Assembly: GCA_030263385.1 (NCBI GenBank)
Contig: SZOX01000003.1
Location: 372,001 to 436,000 of the forward strand
DNA: 64,000 bases
Origin: Zeimonas sp003577305
Lineage (GTDB): Bacteria > Pseudomonadota > Gammaproteobacteria > Burkholderiales > Burkholderiaceae_E
Direction: 5' to 3'
This document shows positions 28,359-36,285 of the stretch, one piece after another. Position numbers and translations under genes: made by a program. A model generated the notes under the pieces. It searched no databases. It had not been told where the DNA came from and was given only the letters and a program-made list of their open reading frames with translations. The stretch's first letter is position 1; each line of letters begins with the position of its first letter.

Positions 28359-29747
28359 ATGCACTGGCCCTTCTCGTTGTCACCCCTCGAGCACGGCGCC
28401 TTCGTTTTCGTGGGGTTGCTGCTCTACGTGATGGTCACCCGCATCGGCAAGCAGCGCCGGCAGCCGTCGGCCGCGCTCGCCTGGGTGATGTCGATCACAC
28501 TGCTGCCCTACCTGGGCATTCCGCTCTTCCTGGCGTTCGGCACGCGCAAGCTCGCGCGGGCGCGGCGCCGGGCGTTGGCGCGCGTGCCGGCGCCTGGTGG
28601 CGTCGACGGACCCGACTGGGCGCTCACGCTGCTGGCCGCGCTCGGCGTGCCGCAGCCGATGCGCAATGCCTCGGTCGATTTTCACGGCGACGGCGAAGCG
28701 GCGCTGCGCGAGCTGCTGGCGCTGATCGACGGCGCGCGCGACTACGTCGACCTGTGCACTTTCGTGCTCGCCGACGACCTGGTGGGCGACGCGGTTTCCG
28801 TCGCGCTGGCGCGCGCTGCCGGCCGCGGGGTGCAGGTGCGCGTGCTGCTCGACGCGATCGGCGGGTTGCGCACCCCGCGACGCCTTGCGCGCCAGTTGCG
28901 CGCAGGCGGGGTGCAGCTGCGCTGGTTCATGCCGGTGCTGCGCAATCCGGTGCGCGGCCGCACCAACCTGCGCAACCATCGCAAGCTCGCGGCAATCGAT
29001 GGCTGTTGCGTCTGGAGCGGTGGGCGCAACCTCGCGGCCGAGTATTTCGTCGATCAGCCCGGCCGCGCCGCCTGGTGCGACCTGAGCTTCGTCGTCCGCG
29101 GCCCGCTCGCGGCGCAGGCGCACGAGACCTTCGAGCACGATTGGGCCGATGCGCGCGGCAAGCCGCCGCGGGCGGCGCCGGCGACGATTGCGCCGGCCCG
29201 GGCCGAGGCTGGCGCTTGCGCGCAGCTGGTGCCCAGCGGCCCCGACCATGCCGACGACACGGTGCACGCGCTGCTGCTGGCCGCCGCGTATCATGCGCGC
29301 ACGCGGATCCTGGCGGTGACGCCTTACTTCATCCCCGACGACGCGCTGCTCGCGGCATGGAGCATCGCCTGCCGGCGCGGCGTGCAGCTGACCATGGTCG
29401 TGCCGGCGCGCTCGAATCACCGGATGGCCGACTGGGCGCGCGAACGCGCGCTGCGCGTGCTGGCCGAGGCCGGCGCGCAGGTGATGCTGCATCCGGCGAT
29501 GATCCACGCGAAAGCGGTGGTCGTCGACCGGCAGCTCGCGCTGTGCGGATCGGCCAACCTGGACGGGCGCAGCCTGTTCGTGAACTTCGAGCTGATGACC
29601 GCGTTCTACGGCGCCGACGAGATCGCCTGGCTCGCGGCCTGGATCGAGGCGCAGGCGGGGCGCTCGGCGCCCTACGAGGCGCGCTCGCCGTCGTGGGGCC
29701 GCGACGTGCTCGAGGGCGTCGTCCGGTCGGTGGGGTTCCAGCTCTGA
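28359..29747 (+). CDS. Phospholipase D family cardiolipin synthase-like protein
   Basis: The 462-residue protein has two N-terminal hydrophobic segments and two HKD catalytic motifs: NHRKLAAIDG near residue 206 and IHAKAVVVD near 382, the latter followed by GSANLD. This is the build of bacterial cardiolipin synthases (ClsA type), which join two phosphatidylglycerols at the inner membrane. In the first motif the His is followed by Arg-Lys instead of x-Lys, which still fits HxK. The ATG at 28359 gives a hydrophobic start; an ATG at 28323 adds 12 residues. It is convergent with the CopD-like gene. Confidence 0.85.
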   Translation: MHWPFSLSPLEHGAFVFVGLLLYVMVTRIGKQRRQPSAALAWVMSITLLPYLGIPLFLAFGTRKLARARRRALARVPAPGGVDGPDWALTLLAALGVPQPMRNASVDFHGDGEAALRELLALIDGARDYVDLCTFVLADDLVGDAVSVALARAAGRGVQVRVLLDAIGGLRTPRRLARQLRAGGVQLRWFMPVLRNPVRGRTNLRNHRKLAAIDGCCVWSGGRNLAAEYFVDQPGRAAWCDLSFVVRGPLAAQAHETFEHDWADARGKPPRAAPATIAPARAEAGACAQLVPSGPDHADDTVHALLLAAAYHARTRILAVTPYFIPDDALLAAWSIACRRGVQLTMVVPARSNHRMADWARERALRVLAEAGAQVMLHPAMIHAKAVVVDRQLALCGSANLDGRSLFVNFELMTAFYGADEIAWLAAWIEAQAGRSAPYEARSPSWGRDVLEGVVRSVGFQL

Positions 29748-29756
29748 CCGTGCGGG

Positions 29757-30218
29757 TCAGTCGGCCAGGCGGCCGAGCGTCGCGACCGCGATCGTCAGGA
29801 ACCCCAGCCCGAGATTGAGCGCGACCAGGCGGCGGATCGAGTCGAGCGCAGTCGCGGCCTTCGGCCACTCGCTCGCAGCGATCGCGCTGCGCATCCGCGG
29901 ATGCAGCCGCAGCGCGATCACCGCGAACACCACGGTCATCAGCGCCGCGATCGCGGCCATCAGGTTCCACGACAGCGGCGGCCTGCCCCCCGATGTGATC
30001 AGCGCGGCGAACATCGCCAGTCCGCTGCCCCACAGCAGCACCAGCGACGCACCGACCAGCACGAAGAAGCGACCGAGCGCGGCGCTCATCAGCGGCAGGC
30101 GCTGCGGCGGCTGCAACGTGGCCAGGGCTGCCGGTCGCAGGCTGAAGTGCGCGAACACCATGCCGCCGATCCAGACGACGATTGCGGCGAGGTGCAGGAA
30201 CAGCCAGAGTTCGGTCAT
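29757..30218 (-). CDS. CopD-like four-helix membrane protein
   Basis: The 153-residue protein has four membrane helices. The opening WLFLHLAAIVVWIGGMVFAH has His and Trp placed as in CopD/YcnJ-like and HemJ-like integral membrane domains. Such domains are linked to copper uptake or haem handling, but many members are uncharacterised. It is the last gene of a leftward five-gene operon and starts three bases after its upstream partner stops. Its stop is nine bases from the cardiolipin synthase-like stop. A TGACC/GGTCA mini-hairpin covers both stops. Confidence 0.65.
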   Translation of the reverse strand: MTELWLFLHLAAIVVWIGGMVFAHFSLRPAALATLQPPQRLPLMSAALGRFFVLVGASLVLLWGSGLAMFAALITSGGRPPLSWNLMAAIAALMTVVFAVIALRLHPRMRSAIAASEWPKAATALDSIRRLVALNLGLGFLTIAVATLGRLAD

Positions 30219-30221
30219 GGG

Positions 30222-30623
30222 TCAGTGCGCGATCGGGATTCCGGTTTCGCGCCGCCAGGCGCGATGGCGGTCGAAGTACTCGGCGCGCAGATGGCGCCGC
30301 CAGGCGCCGGTCTCGTGCGCGAGCGGCCGCACCGCGTCGGCAATCGCCTGCACGAGCGCGGCTGGCACGCCGGTGTCGGCCGGCTGGAGCGCCGAGACGA
30401 TCACGCGATCGCCTTCGGCCGCGCCGGCATCGAACGCCGCCCGCAGCGTGAGGCCGCAGTGCGCGACTCGCGGCGAGCGCAGCGCTTCGCGGTATGCGGC
30501 GATGCGCTCGTCGAAATAGGCGAGCGCATCCCAGTCGTCGTCGGCGACCGGCGGGCGCTCGCGCGCGAAGCCTGCGCGAATGCCGGCGATGTCGATCGAA
30601 ACGCGCACCAGGATGACCGGCAT
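30222..30623 (-). CDS. Conserved-looking hypothetical protein, 133 residues
   Basis: I do not recognise the family. The protein is soluble, rich in Ala, Arg and Asp, and predicted to be mixed alpha/beta: an opening strand VILVRVSIDIAGI, then several helices including YFDERIAAYREALRS. The C-terminal half holds a basic stretch with WRRHLRAEYFDRHRAWRR. There is no signal peptide or membrane segment. Its position between a MaoC-type hydratase and a CopD-like gene in one tight operon, and its good coding character, argue that it is real. The ATG at 30623 is chosen; a GTG at 30650 would add nine residues. Confidence 0.6.
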   Translation of the reverse strand: MPVILVRVSIDIAGIRAGFARERPPVADDDWDALAYFDERIAAYREALRSPRVAHCGLTLRAAFDAGAAEGDRVIVSALQPADTGVPAALVQAIADAVRPLAHETGAWRRHLRAEYFDRHRAWRRETGIPIAH

Positions 30624-30656
30624 CACGCGCGCCTGTGGCCGGGGCGACACGCGGTC

Positions 30657-31313
30657 TCAGGCGCCGGCCGGCCGGCGCGCGATCATGTTGACCGCGCGCA
30701 TCGTCATGACCGGCTCGTTGCGCTGGTTGAGCACCTCGATCAGCGAGCGCACCACGCCCCGGTCGGGCTTCGAGCTCGAAGCGCGCGCCTCCTCGACCGT
30801 GACCCGCACGGTGAGCGTGTCGCCGGGGCGCACCGGCCGCGGCCAGCGCAACTCCTCCGGGCCCGGCGAGGCGATGCTGGAGGCGGGCGACAGGTAGTTC
30901 ACTGCGTACAGCCGCATCATCAGGCCGCAGGTGTGCCAGCCGCTGGCGATGATGCCGCCGAAGGGCCCGCGCGCGGCAAGCTCGGGATCGGTGTGGATCG
31001 GCTGCGGATCGAAGCGGCGCGCGAACTCGAGCACCTCGGCCTCGTCGACCGCCACGGTGCCCAGCTCGTGCACCGAACCGGGGACGTAGTCTTCGAACCA
31101 GCGGTCTGCCATCTGTCGCTCCTTCGAGTCGTCGTTCGGACGGATTCCGTTGCGCTCGTGAAACGCGCGCAGAGCCGCCTGATAGGCCTGGATCTCCTGC
31201 GGCGCGACCGGCTCGCCGCATTCGTAGCAGGCGCCGGTCATGCGGTCGAACCAGCGACAGCCGCAGGCGTTGCAGGCCAGCTCGGGCGCGCCGGCCGGAT
31301 TCTCGAAGATCAC
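30657..31313 (-). CDS. Zinc-ribbon plus MaoC-like hydratase reading frame (possible internal second start)
   Basis: From the GTG at 31311-31313 the frame encodes 218 residues. It begins with a compact zinc ribbon (CNACG near residue 16 and CYECGEP near residue 32), a linker, then a complete MaoC hot-dog domain. That domain contains RRFDPQPIHTD, the hydratase-2 Asp/His motif, and ASGWHTCGLMMR. The GTG overlaps the previous stop (GTGA). An ATG at 31110-31112, at the start of the MaoC domain, has a strong AAGGAG six bases upstream. MaoC alone (151 residues) could therefore be the main product, or both forms may be made. MaoC proteins hydrate enoyl-CoA esters. The substrate is unknown. Confidence 0.78.
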   Translation of the reverse strand: MIFENPAGAPELACNACGCRWFDRMTGACYECGEPVAPQEIQAYQAALRAFHERNGIRPNDDSKERQMADRWFEDYVPGSVHELGTVAVDEAEVLEFARRFDPQPIHTDPELAARGPFGGIIASGWHTCGLMMRLYAVNYLSPASSIASPGPEELRWPRPVRPGDTLTVRVTVEEARASSSKPDRGVVRSLIEVLNQRNEPVMTMRAVNMIARRPAGA

Positions 31314-31801
31314 CGGCAGGCCCCCATGAACGCCAGGCCGAGCGCCTCGAGGAAATCCTCGTAACCGTCGTCGAGCAGTTGCGACTTCGGCGCGAGCACG
31401 TAGAGCAGCATGCCGCCCTGGCGCAGTTGCAGCTTCATTTGCCCGAGCGCGTTCTCGCCCAGTCGTGCATGCACCTCGGCGAGGGCCTCCGGCTCGGCAA
31501 CGAACAGCACCGCCACGCCGCAATCGGCGAAGCCGCCGAAGCGGCGCCACTCGGCGCGCATCGCGCCGCGGCGTCGTGTCCAGACGAGCATCGTGCCGTC
31601 GCCCGCATCGGCGGCCGCGCGCGGCACGATGCCCACCGCGCAGCCCTCGGCCCAGGCTTCGAACAACCCTGCGTGCCGCCCGAGCAGCGCCTGCCAGCCG
31701 GCCAGGTCGGACCAGGCCGCCGCCTCCGGGGCTGCCGCGGACGCGGGTCCGGGGTCGGGCCCGGTGGCGGCTTCAGAGGCGGGCGCCGAGGCGGAAGCCA
31801 T
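31310..31801 (-). CDS. Hypothetical protein, 163 residues, between flavoprotein and MaoC genes
   Basis: The family is not recognised. The first 30 residues are Ala/Pro-rich. The rest looks like a folded alpha/beta domain, with strands such as CGVAVLFVAEP and MLLYVLAP and a C-terminal DDGYEDFLEALGLAFMG. No catalytic or metal motif is obvious. The ATG at 31801 lies 29 bases inside the end of the flavoprotein gene, and the stop overlaps the next GTG by four bases, so it is tightly embedded in the operon. The true start may lie downstream of the Ala/Pro stretch. Confidence 0.6.
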   Translation of the reverse strand: MASASAPASEAATGPDPGPASAAAPEAAAWSDLAGWQALLGRHAGLFEAWAEGCAVGIVPRAAADAGDGTMLVWTRRRGAMRAEWRRFGGFADCGVAVLFVAEPEALAEVHARLGENALGQMKLQLRQGGMLLYVLAPKSQLLDDGYEDFLEALGLAFMGACR

Positions 31802-33734
31802 CGTGGATCGCCTGCGTGAGCCCCCGTGGCACGAGCGAGTCGCCGCAGCCGTGCAACTCGTCGATCATCCATTCGAGCTCGTGGAACAACTCCTGATTGG
31901 GGCGCCTTGCGACTGCCGCGATCACGGTGTCGGCCGGCAGGAACTCTTCGGTGCCTTCGGCGTTGCGGATCTTCACGCCACCGTCGCCGATCGCGAGCAC
32001 CTTCGCACTGGTGCGCGTGGGTATGCCCAGCTCCTCGATCCACGCGGTGTGCCGCCACTTGAACGAAGGCATCACGTCACCGGCGATGCGTTTTTCGCTG
32101 TCGACGACGGTGACCTCGCGGCCGTGGTTCTGCTTCAGCGATTCGGCGAGCGTGAGCCCGATCTTGCCGCCGCCGAGCACGACGATGCGCTCGCCCGGAA
32201 CCACCTTCTCCGCGGCGACGTCGAGCGCATCGACCAGCAGCCCGGGCTGCGTGCACTCGGGCAGCAGCAGCCGGTCGATGCGCGCGCCGGTGGCCACCAC
32301 TGCCACGTCGAACCGATGCAGCATCGTGCGCATCGCTTTCGGGTCGATCGTGGTGTTCAGGCGCACCTCGATGTTCAGCGCCTCGGCCATGTTGCGGTAG
32401 TAATCGACGACGCTCGCCAGGTCTTCGCTGTTGGCGAGGTCGTTCCTGGCGTAGCCGGCGAGCGCGCCGCCGATCGCCGCGCCGCGCTCGAAGACGATGA
32501 CGTCGTGGCCACGCCGCTTCGCGGTGATCGCGCATTCCATTCCGGAGGGACCGGCGCCGATCACCATGATTTTCTTCGGCACCGGTGCCGGCGTGACCTG
32601 GTAGGCCGGGTCGTACTCGTGGCCGAGCTGGGGGTTGCGCGTGCAGGTGTAGGGCAGGTCGCGGAACAGCCGCGACAGGCAATTCAGCGAGCCGATGCAG
32701 CGCTTCACCAGGTGCATCTTGCCGGCCTGCGCCTTGCGCACCAGGTCGGGGTCGGCGAGCATCGGGCGGCACACCTCCCAGAAGTCGAACTCGCCGTCCT
32801 CGATGCACCGGTTGGCCATCGCCGGATCGGGCAGCCGGTTGCCGAACGCGATCGGCGTGTCGGGCAGCAGCTTCTTCGCGCGCGCCGCGAGCCGGTTCCA
32901 GTACCCCGGCGCGATGTCGCGCCCGATCGAGGATTCCGGGGCCTCCTGCCAACCCACGGTGACGCTGATCATGTCGACGCCGTGCCCGGCCGCCATCTGC
33001 ATCAGCTCGAAGCACTCGTCCTCGGTGTTGCCGCCCCAGCGGTCCATCAGTTCGTTGCCGTTCAGCCGCACCACGAGCGGCGCGTCGCCCTGCGCCTGCT
33101 TGATCGCGTCGATCAGCTCGCACATGAAGCGCCCGCGGTTTTTCAGCGAGCCACCGTACTCGTCGGTGCGCCGGTTGGTGAACTTCGAGTTGAAGTTCGC
33201 CAGCAGGTAGCCCATGAAGCTGGTGATCTCGGTGCCGTCGAAGCCGGCCTTCAGCGAACGCTTCGCCGCGTCGGCGTGCTGCCGGATCGTTTCGCGGATC
33301 TGCTCCTTCGTGATCTCGCGCGGCGGGCGGAAGTGCGGCAGCGTCTGCGGCACGATCGACGGCTGGATGCAGTAGCCGAGATCGATGCCCCCGTAGCGCC
33401 CGGCGTGCAGGATCTGCTGGATCGCGATCGCGCCCGCGTCGTGGATCCAGCCGGCGATCTTCTCGAACCCGGGCAGGAAGCGGTCGTCGTGCAGCGCCAC
33501 CTGCCTGAAGTAGCCCTTGCCCTCGCCGAGCGGATCGGGATACGCGCCCTGGTTGGTGATGATGCCGCACTGCGTGCCGGCGATCACCTGCATGCGGCCG
33601 AACTCGCGCACCGTGATCGTGCCGTCGCGCCCGTTGTAGTTCGACACGCAGCAGGCGCCGTACTTGATGCGGTTGCGGCTTTCGAGCTTGCCCCACTTCG
33701 CGGGCTCGAACAGCCGGTTCAGGGTCCGGGTCAT
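31773..33734 (-). CDS. TMADH/2,4-dienoyl-CoA reductase-like iron-sulfur flavoprotein
   Basis: The 653-residue protein has an N-terminal Old Yellow Enzyme TIM barrel (about residues 1-340, with the active-site motif HAGRYG). An iron-sulfur segment follows, then C-terminal FAD/NAD(H)-binding domains with IGAGPSGMECA and LGGGKIGLTLAE. The cysteine spacing matches trimethylamine dehydrogenase: Cys346, Cys352 and Cys365 align with three of its four 4Fe-4S ligands. Position 349 is Ser (TCG codon). Relatives reduce enoates or dienoyl-CoA, or demethylate amines. The MaoC neighbour favours an acyl-CoA or unsaturated-acid substrate. The ATG at 33734 gives the normal N-terminus MTRTLNRLFEP. It is the first gene of a five-gene operon. 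Confidence 0.85.
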   Translation of the reverse strand: MTRTLNRLFEPAKWGKLESRNRIKYGACCVSNYNGRDGTITVREFGRMQVIAGTQCGIITNQGAYPDPLGEGKGYFRQVALHDDRFLPGFEKIAGWIHDAGAIAIQQILHAGRYGGIDLGYCIQPSIVPQTLPHFRPPREITKEQIRETIRQHADAAKRSLKAGFDGTEITSFMGYLLANFNSKFTNRRTDEYGGSLKNRGRFMCELIDAIKQAQGDAPLVVRLNGNELMDRWGGNTEDECFELMQMAAGHGVDMISVTVGWQEAPESSIGRDIAPGYWNRLAARAKKLLPDTPIAFGNRLPDPAMANRCIEDGEFDFWEVCRPMLADPDLVRKAQAGKMHLVKRCIGSLNCLSRLFRDLPYTCTRNPQLGHEYDPAYQVTPAPVPKKIMVIGAGPSGMECAITAKRRGHDVIVFERGAAIGGALAGYARNDLANSEDLASVVDYYRNMAEALNIEVRLNTTIDPKAMRTMLHRFDVAVVATGARIDRLLLPECTQPGLLVDALDVAAEKVVPGERIVVLGGGKIGLTLAESLKQNHGREVTVVDSEKRIAGDVMPSFKWRHTAWIEELGIPTRTSAKVLAIGDGGVKIRNAEGTEEFLPADTVIAAVARRPNQELFHELEWMIDELHGCGDSLVPRGLTQAIHDGFRLGARL

Positions 33735-33845
33735 CGTGTCATTCCTCGTCGTTGTTCTTCGGCTGCGACCCCTTCCGGGGGCGCCGCGATCGCCGGGCGA
33801 CCAGGCCTCGGTCGATGTTACGGGGAACGCTGTCGTGCGCAAGCG

Positions 33846-33859
33846 CGATCGGCCGATCG
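33846..33859. promoter_or_regulatory. 14-base perfect palindrome upstream of the flavoprotein operon
   Basis: CGATCGGCCGATCG reads the same on both strands. It lies in the 185-base gap 112 bases before the flavoprotein ATG, where an operator would be expected. No local regulator gene is obvious. In a GC-rich window this size several 14-base palindromes are expected by chance, so support is only positional. Confidence 0.25.
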
Positions 33860-33919
33860 ACTTGTCATGCATCAAGACGCCGGGATTTGCCCGTGCCGGA
33901 GAGGCCGGAAACGCGGGTG

Positions 33920-34384
33920 TCAGCGTCGCTCGCGCAGCGTGCGCACCTGCTTCGCGATCAGGTGCGCGGCGCGGTCGATTTCCTCTTCGGTGTTGAAGCG
34001 CCCGATGCCGAAGCGGTCCACCGGGAGCACGGTGAGCGCCCATCCGTCGGCCTCGAGACGCCTGCAGGCGTCGAGGACCGAGCGGTGCTCGATCGCGCTG
34101 GTGACCAGGTGCGCGCCGGGCCGCCGCTGCGCGCAGCCCTTGATCGCCAGCGCGTTCGACTCGGTTGCGCCCGCGGTGAACACGACCTCCGAATAGCTCG
34201 CCCCGATCGACTGCGCGACGCGCTCGCGCGCCTGCTCGACCGCGGCGGCAGCGGTGCGGCCGGGTGCGTGGCTGCGGCTCGACGCATTGCCGTAGTGCTC
34301 GCTGAAGTACGGCAGCATTGCATCGAGCACGCGCGGATCGACCGGCGTGGTCGAATGGTGGTCGAGATAGATCGGGTGGGTCAT
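33920..34384 (-). pseudogene. iscS: Cysteine desulfurase (IscS/NifS family) with large in-frame internal deletion
   Basis: The 154-residue frame starts like IscS (YLDHHSTTPVDPRV, TAGATESNALAIKG, TSAIEHRSVLD with the PLP-stacking His100). After residue 123 it jumps to the IscS C-terminus (GRFNTEEEID onward). About 220 residues are missing, including the PLP-binding lysine loop and the catalytic cysteine loop. The joint falls at RFGI (34004-34015), text that fits both the N-terminal side (DRFGI) and the C-terminal side (IRFGIGRF). This points to a deletion between short direct repeats. The product cannot desulfurate cysteine. The frame stays open, so the loss looks recent, or an assembly collapse is possible. 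Confidence 0.85.
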
Positions 34385-34731
34385 GGGTCGGTCGGGGCCT
34401 GCGGGTTCGCGGGCCCGCGTGTTCGTCAGGATAGCGCCCAGTAGCGGCGAAGCCCGGGCGGTTGGGCCGCCCCGGGGAAGAGCCTACCCCCGACTGCGCG
34501 GCGATCGCGACGCGCCGGGCGTTGCTGCGGGGCAGCTGCGCTACCGCGGCCTGCCTTCGAATCGTCGCCGCAGCGAGCTACGTTGGGAGCGAACCGATGA
34601 CCGGCGAAATCGACATCGTGACTCGGATGCGAAGCTTGACCGTGCCACGACTTTCGGTTTATCGTGCGAGCGCGGCAACTCGATAGTTCTGTAGCAATAC
34701 TCATGAGTACAAAAGCAGGTGGGGAGGCGAC
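34385..34731. other. 347-base gene-free stretch between iscS remnant and acyl-CoA ligase
   Basis: No convincing gene is seen on either strand. The left part is GC-rich like the core. The right third (from about 34600) becomes AT-richer, in line with the following operon. It holds a candidate promoter with TTGACC (34636-34641), an 18-base spacer and TATCGT (34660-34665), and then the palindrome at 34698-34709. A good Shine-Dalgarno, GGGGAGG, lies just before the ligase GTG. Confidence 0.5.
34698..34709. promoter_or_regulatory. TACTCATGAGTA palindrome, candidate TetR operator
   Basis: This 12-base perfect palindrome lies 22 bases before the GTG start of the acyl-CoA ligase and 33 bases downstream of the candidate -10. 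The operon behind it ends with a TetR-family gene, and such regulators usually bind symmetric sites near their operon's promoter. Twelve-base palindromes are common by chance, so the call depends on position. Confidence 0.4.
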
Positions 34732-36264
34732 GTGAGAGATGCACTCACCATGGGATCGGTCGTGCGTCGGTCGGCCGAGCTCTATTCCAGTCGTGTCGCG
34801 ATGATCTTCGAGGACGAGCGCTGCACTTTTCGCGAGTACAACAGCCGGGTCAACCGAAGCGCGCAGCTCCTTCTGAAGTTGGGTCTGAAGAAGGGAGACC
34901 ACTTTGCGATACTCGGCCGAAACTCGATCCGGTATCTGGAGTTGTGCCACGCATCGGCAAAAGTGGGGACAGTCTTTGGCCCGTTGAACTGGCGCCTGGC
35001 GCCCGGCGAGTTGTCCTTCATCGCCAACGACGCCGACAACAAGGTTCTGTTCGTCGAAGCCTCGCTGCAGGAGCTTGCCGCGAAGTTTCAGGCTGACATC
35101 CCGAACATCCGGATCGTCGTATACGGCGGCGGGCTGTCGATCCCGTATGCGGAGCACTACGACGTCCTCGTTTCGGATTGTCAGGACATCGAGCCAGATA
35201 TCGACGTCAATGCCGACGACGAGGCCGTCATCATGTACACGTCGGGAACGACGGGACTGCCAAAGGGAGCGGTGCTGACACACGGCAACATCGTCTGGGA
35301 CTCGCTTTTCGCATTGACCTATGCCCCACCGGTCAAGGGCGACTGCTTTCTGCTGTCGATGCCGATGAGTCACGTCAGTGGGCTTCATACGCAGACGACG
35401 ACTTTCCTCGCTCGCGGTTTCCCGATGGTAATCATGAGTCAGTGGGAGCCGGAGCGCGCCTGCCGGCTGATCGAGAGGCACCGGGTCACGATCGCGTACA
35501 TCCTGGTAACGCCGCTGCTGCAATTGCTCGATTCAGGGGCTGCGAGGCGATACGACCTTTCTTCGTTGCGCCAGGTCTTGACCGCTGCAGCAAAGTACAC
35601 ACCAGAGATGGTCTCACGGGCAATGAACGAGCTCGGGATCGAGAGCATCCTCTTCATGTACGGACTGACGGAAGCAGCGCCAATCGTGACAACCACGCAG
35701 CTTTCGGCGCAGATGATTGTCAAGCCCAACACGCTCGGCGCCCCGGTCTGGTATTGCGACGCGAAGGTCGTCGACGACGACGACGTGGAGCTGCCTCGCG
35801 GTCAGGTCGGCGAAATCATTGTTCGCGGCCCGAACGTGTTCAAAGGCTATTACAAGCGGCCGGAGGCGAATGCATCCACTCTGAGGAATGGATGGCTACA
35901 CACGGGCGATCTCGGTTATATGGATACCGAGGGATTCATGTTCTTCGTCGATCGCAAGAAGGACATGATCAAGTCCGGAGGAGAGAACGTCTATTCGCTG
36001 GAAGTCGAACTCGCTTTGCAGCGCGCGGTCCCTGAACTGGCGGAGGTCGCTGTCGTCGGCGTACCGGACGCCAAGTGGGGCGAGATGGTAACGGCGTTCG
36101 TAGTACTCAAGGACGGCCAGATGATCACCGAGGCACAGGTCATCGATCGCGCCCGCACGGTCCTCGGAGGGTTCAAGATTCCCAAGCGCGTCGTATTCGA
36201 GCCCGAGCTGCCGAAGAACGTTTCAGGCAAGGTTCTCAAGCGCTCGCTGCGCGATCGAGCCTGA
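34732..36264 (+). CDS. Class I adenylate-forming acyl-CoA ligase
   Basis: The 510-residue ANL enzyme carries the AMP-binding loop MYTSGTTGLPKGA (about residues 172-184), the YGLTEAAP motif near 309, and GWLHTGDLGYMD with the ribose-binding Asp. The catalytic lysine sits in LPKNVSGKVLKR near the end. It would activate a carboxylic acid with ATP and CoA. Short or aromatic substrates are plausible; the sequence does not decide. The GTG at 34732 is supported by GGGAGG a few bases upstream. It leads a rightward operon with crotonase, TRAP transporter and TetR genes, which suggests uptake, activation and hydration of one acid. Codon use is less GC-biased than in flanking genes. Confidence 0.9.
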   Translation: MRDALTMGSVVRRSAELYSSRVAMIFEDERCTFREYNSRVNRSAQLLLKLGLKKGDHFAILGRNSIRYLELCHASAKVGTVFGPLNWRLAPGELSFIANDADNKVLFVEASLQELAAKFQADIPNIRIVVYGGGLSIPYAEHYDVLVSDCQDIEPDIDVNADDEAVIMYTSGTTGLPKGAVLTHGNIVWDSLFALTYAPPVKGDCFLLSMPMSHVSGLHTQTTTFLARGFPMVIMSQWEPERACRLIERHRVTIAYILVTPLLQLLDSGAARRYDLSSLRQVLTAAAKYTPEMVSRAMNELGIESILFMYGLTEAAPIVTTTQLSAQMIVKPNTLGAPVWYCDAKVVDDDDVELPRGQVGEIIVRGPNVFKGYYKRPEANASTLRNGWLHTGDLGYMDTEGFMFFVDRKKDMIKSGGENVYSLEVELALQRAVPELAEVAVVGVPDAKWGEMVTAFVVLKDGQMITEAQVIDRARTVLGGFKIPKRVVFEPELPKNVSGKVLKRSLRDRA

Positions 36265-36285
36265 TTGCGTCTGCGTAGCGAAACC

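Noticed and set aside
31310..31801. Reading the 163-residue protein as a frameshifted C-terminus of the flavoprotein
   Set aside because: The flavoprotein already ends with a complete FAD/NAD domain of normal length, and the 163-residue text has no similarity to its C-terminus.
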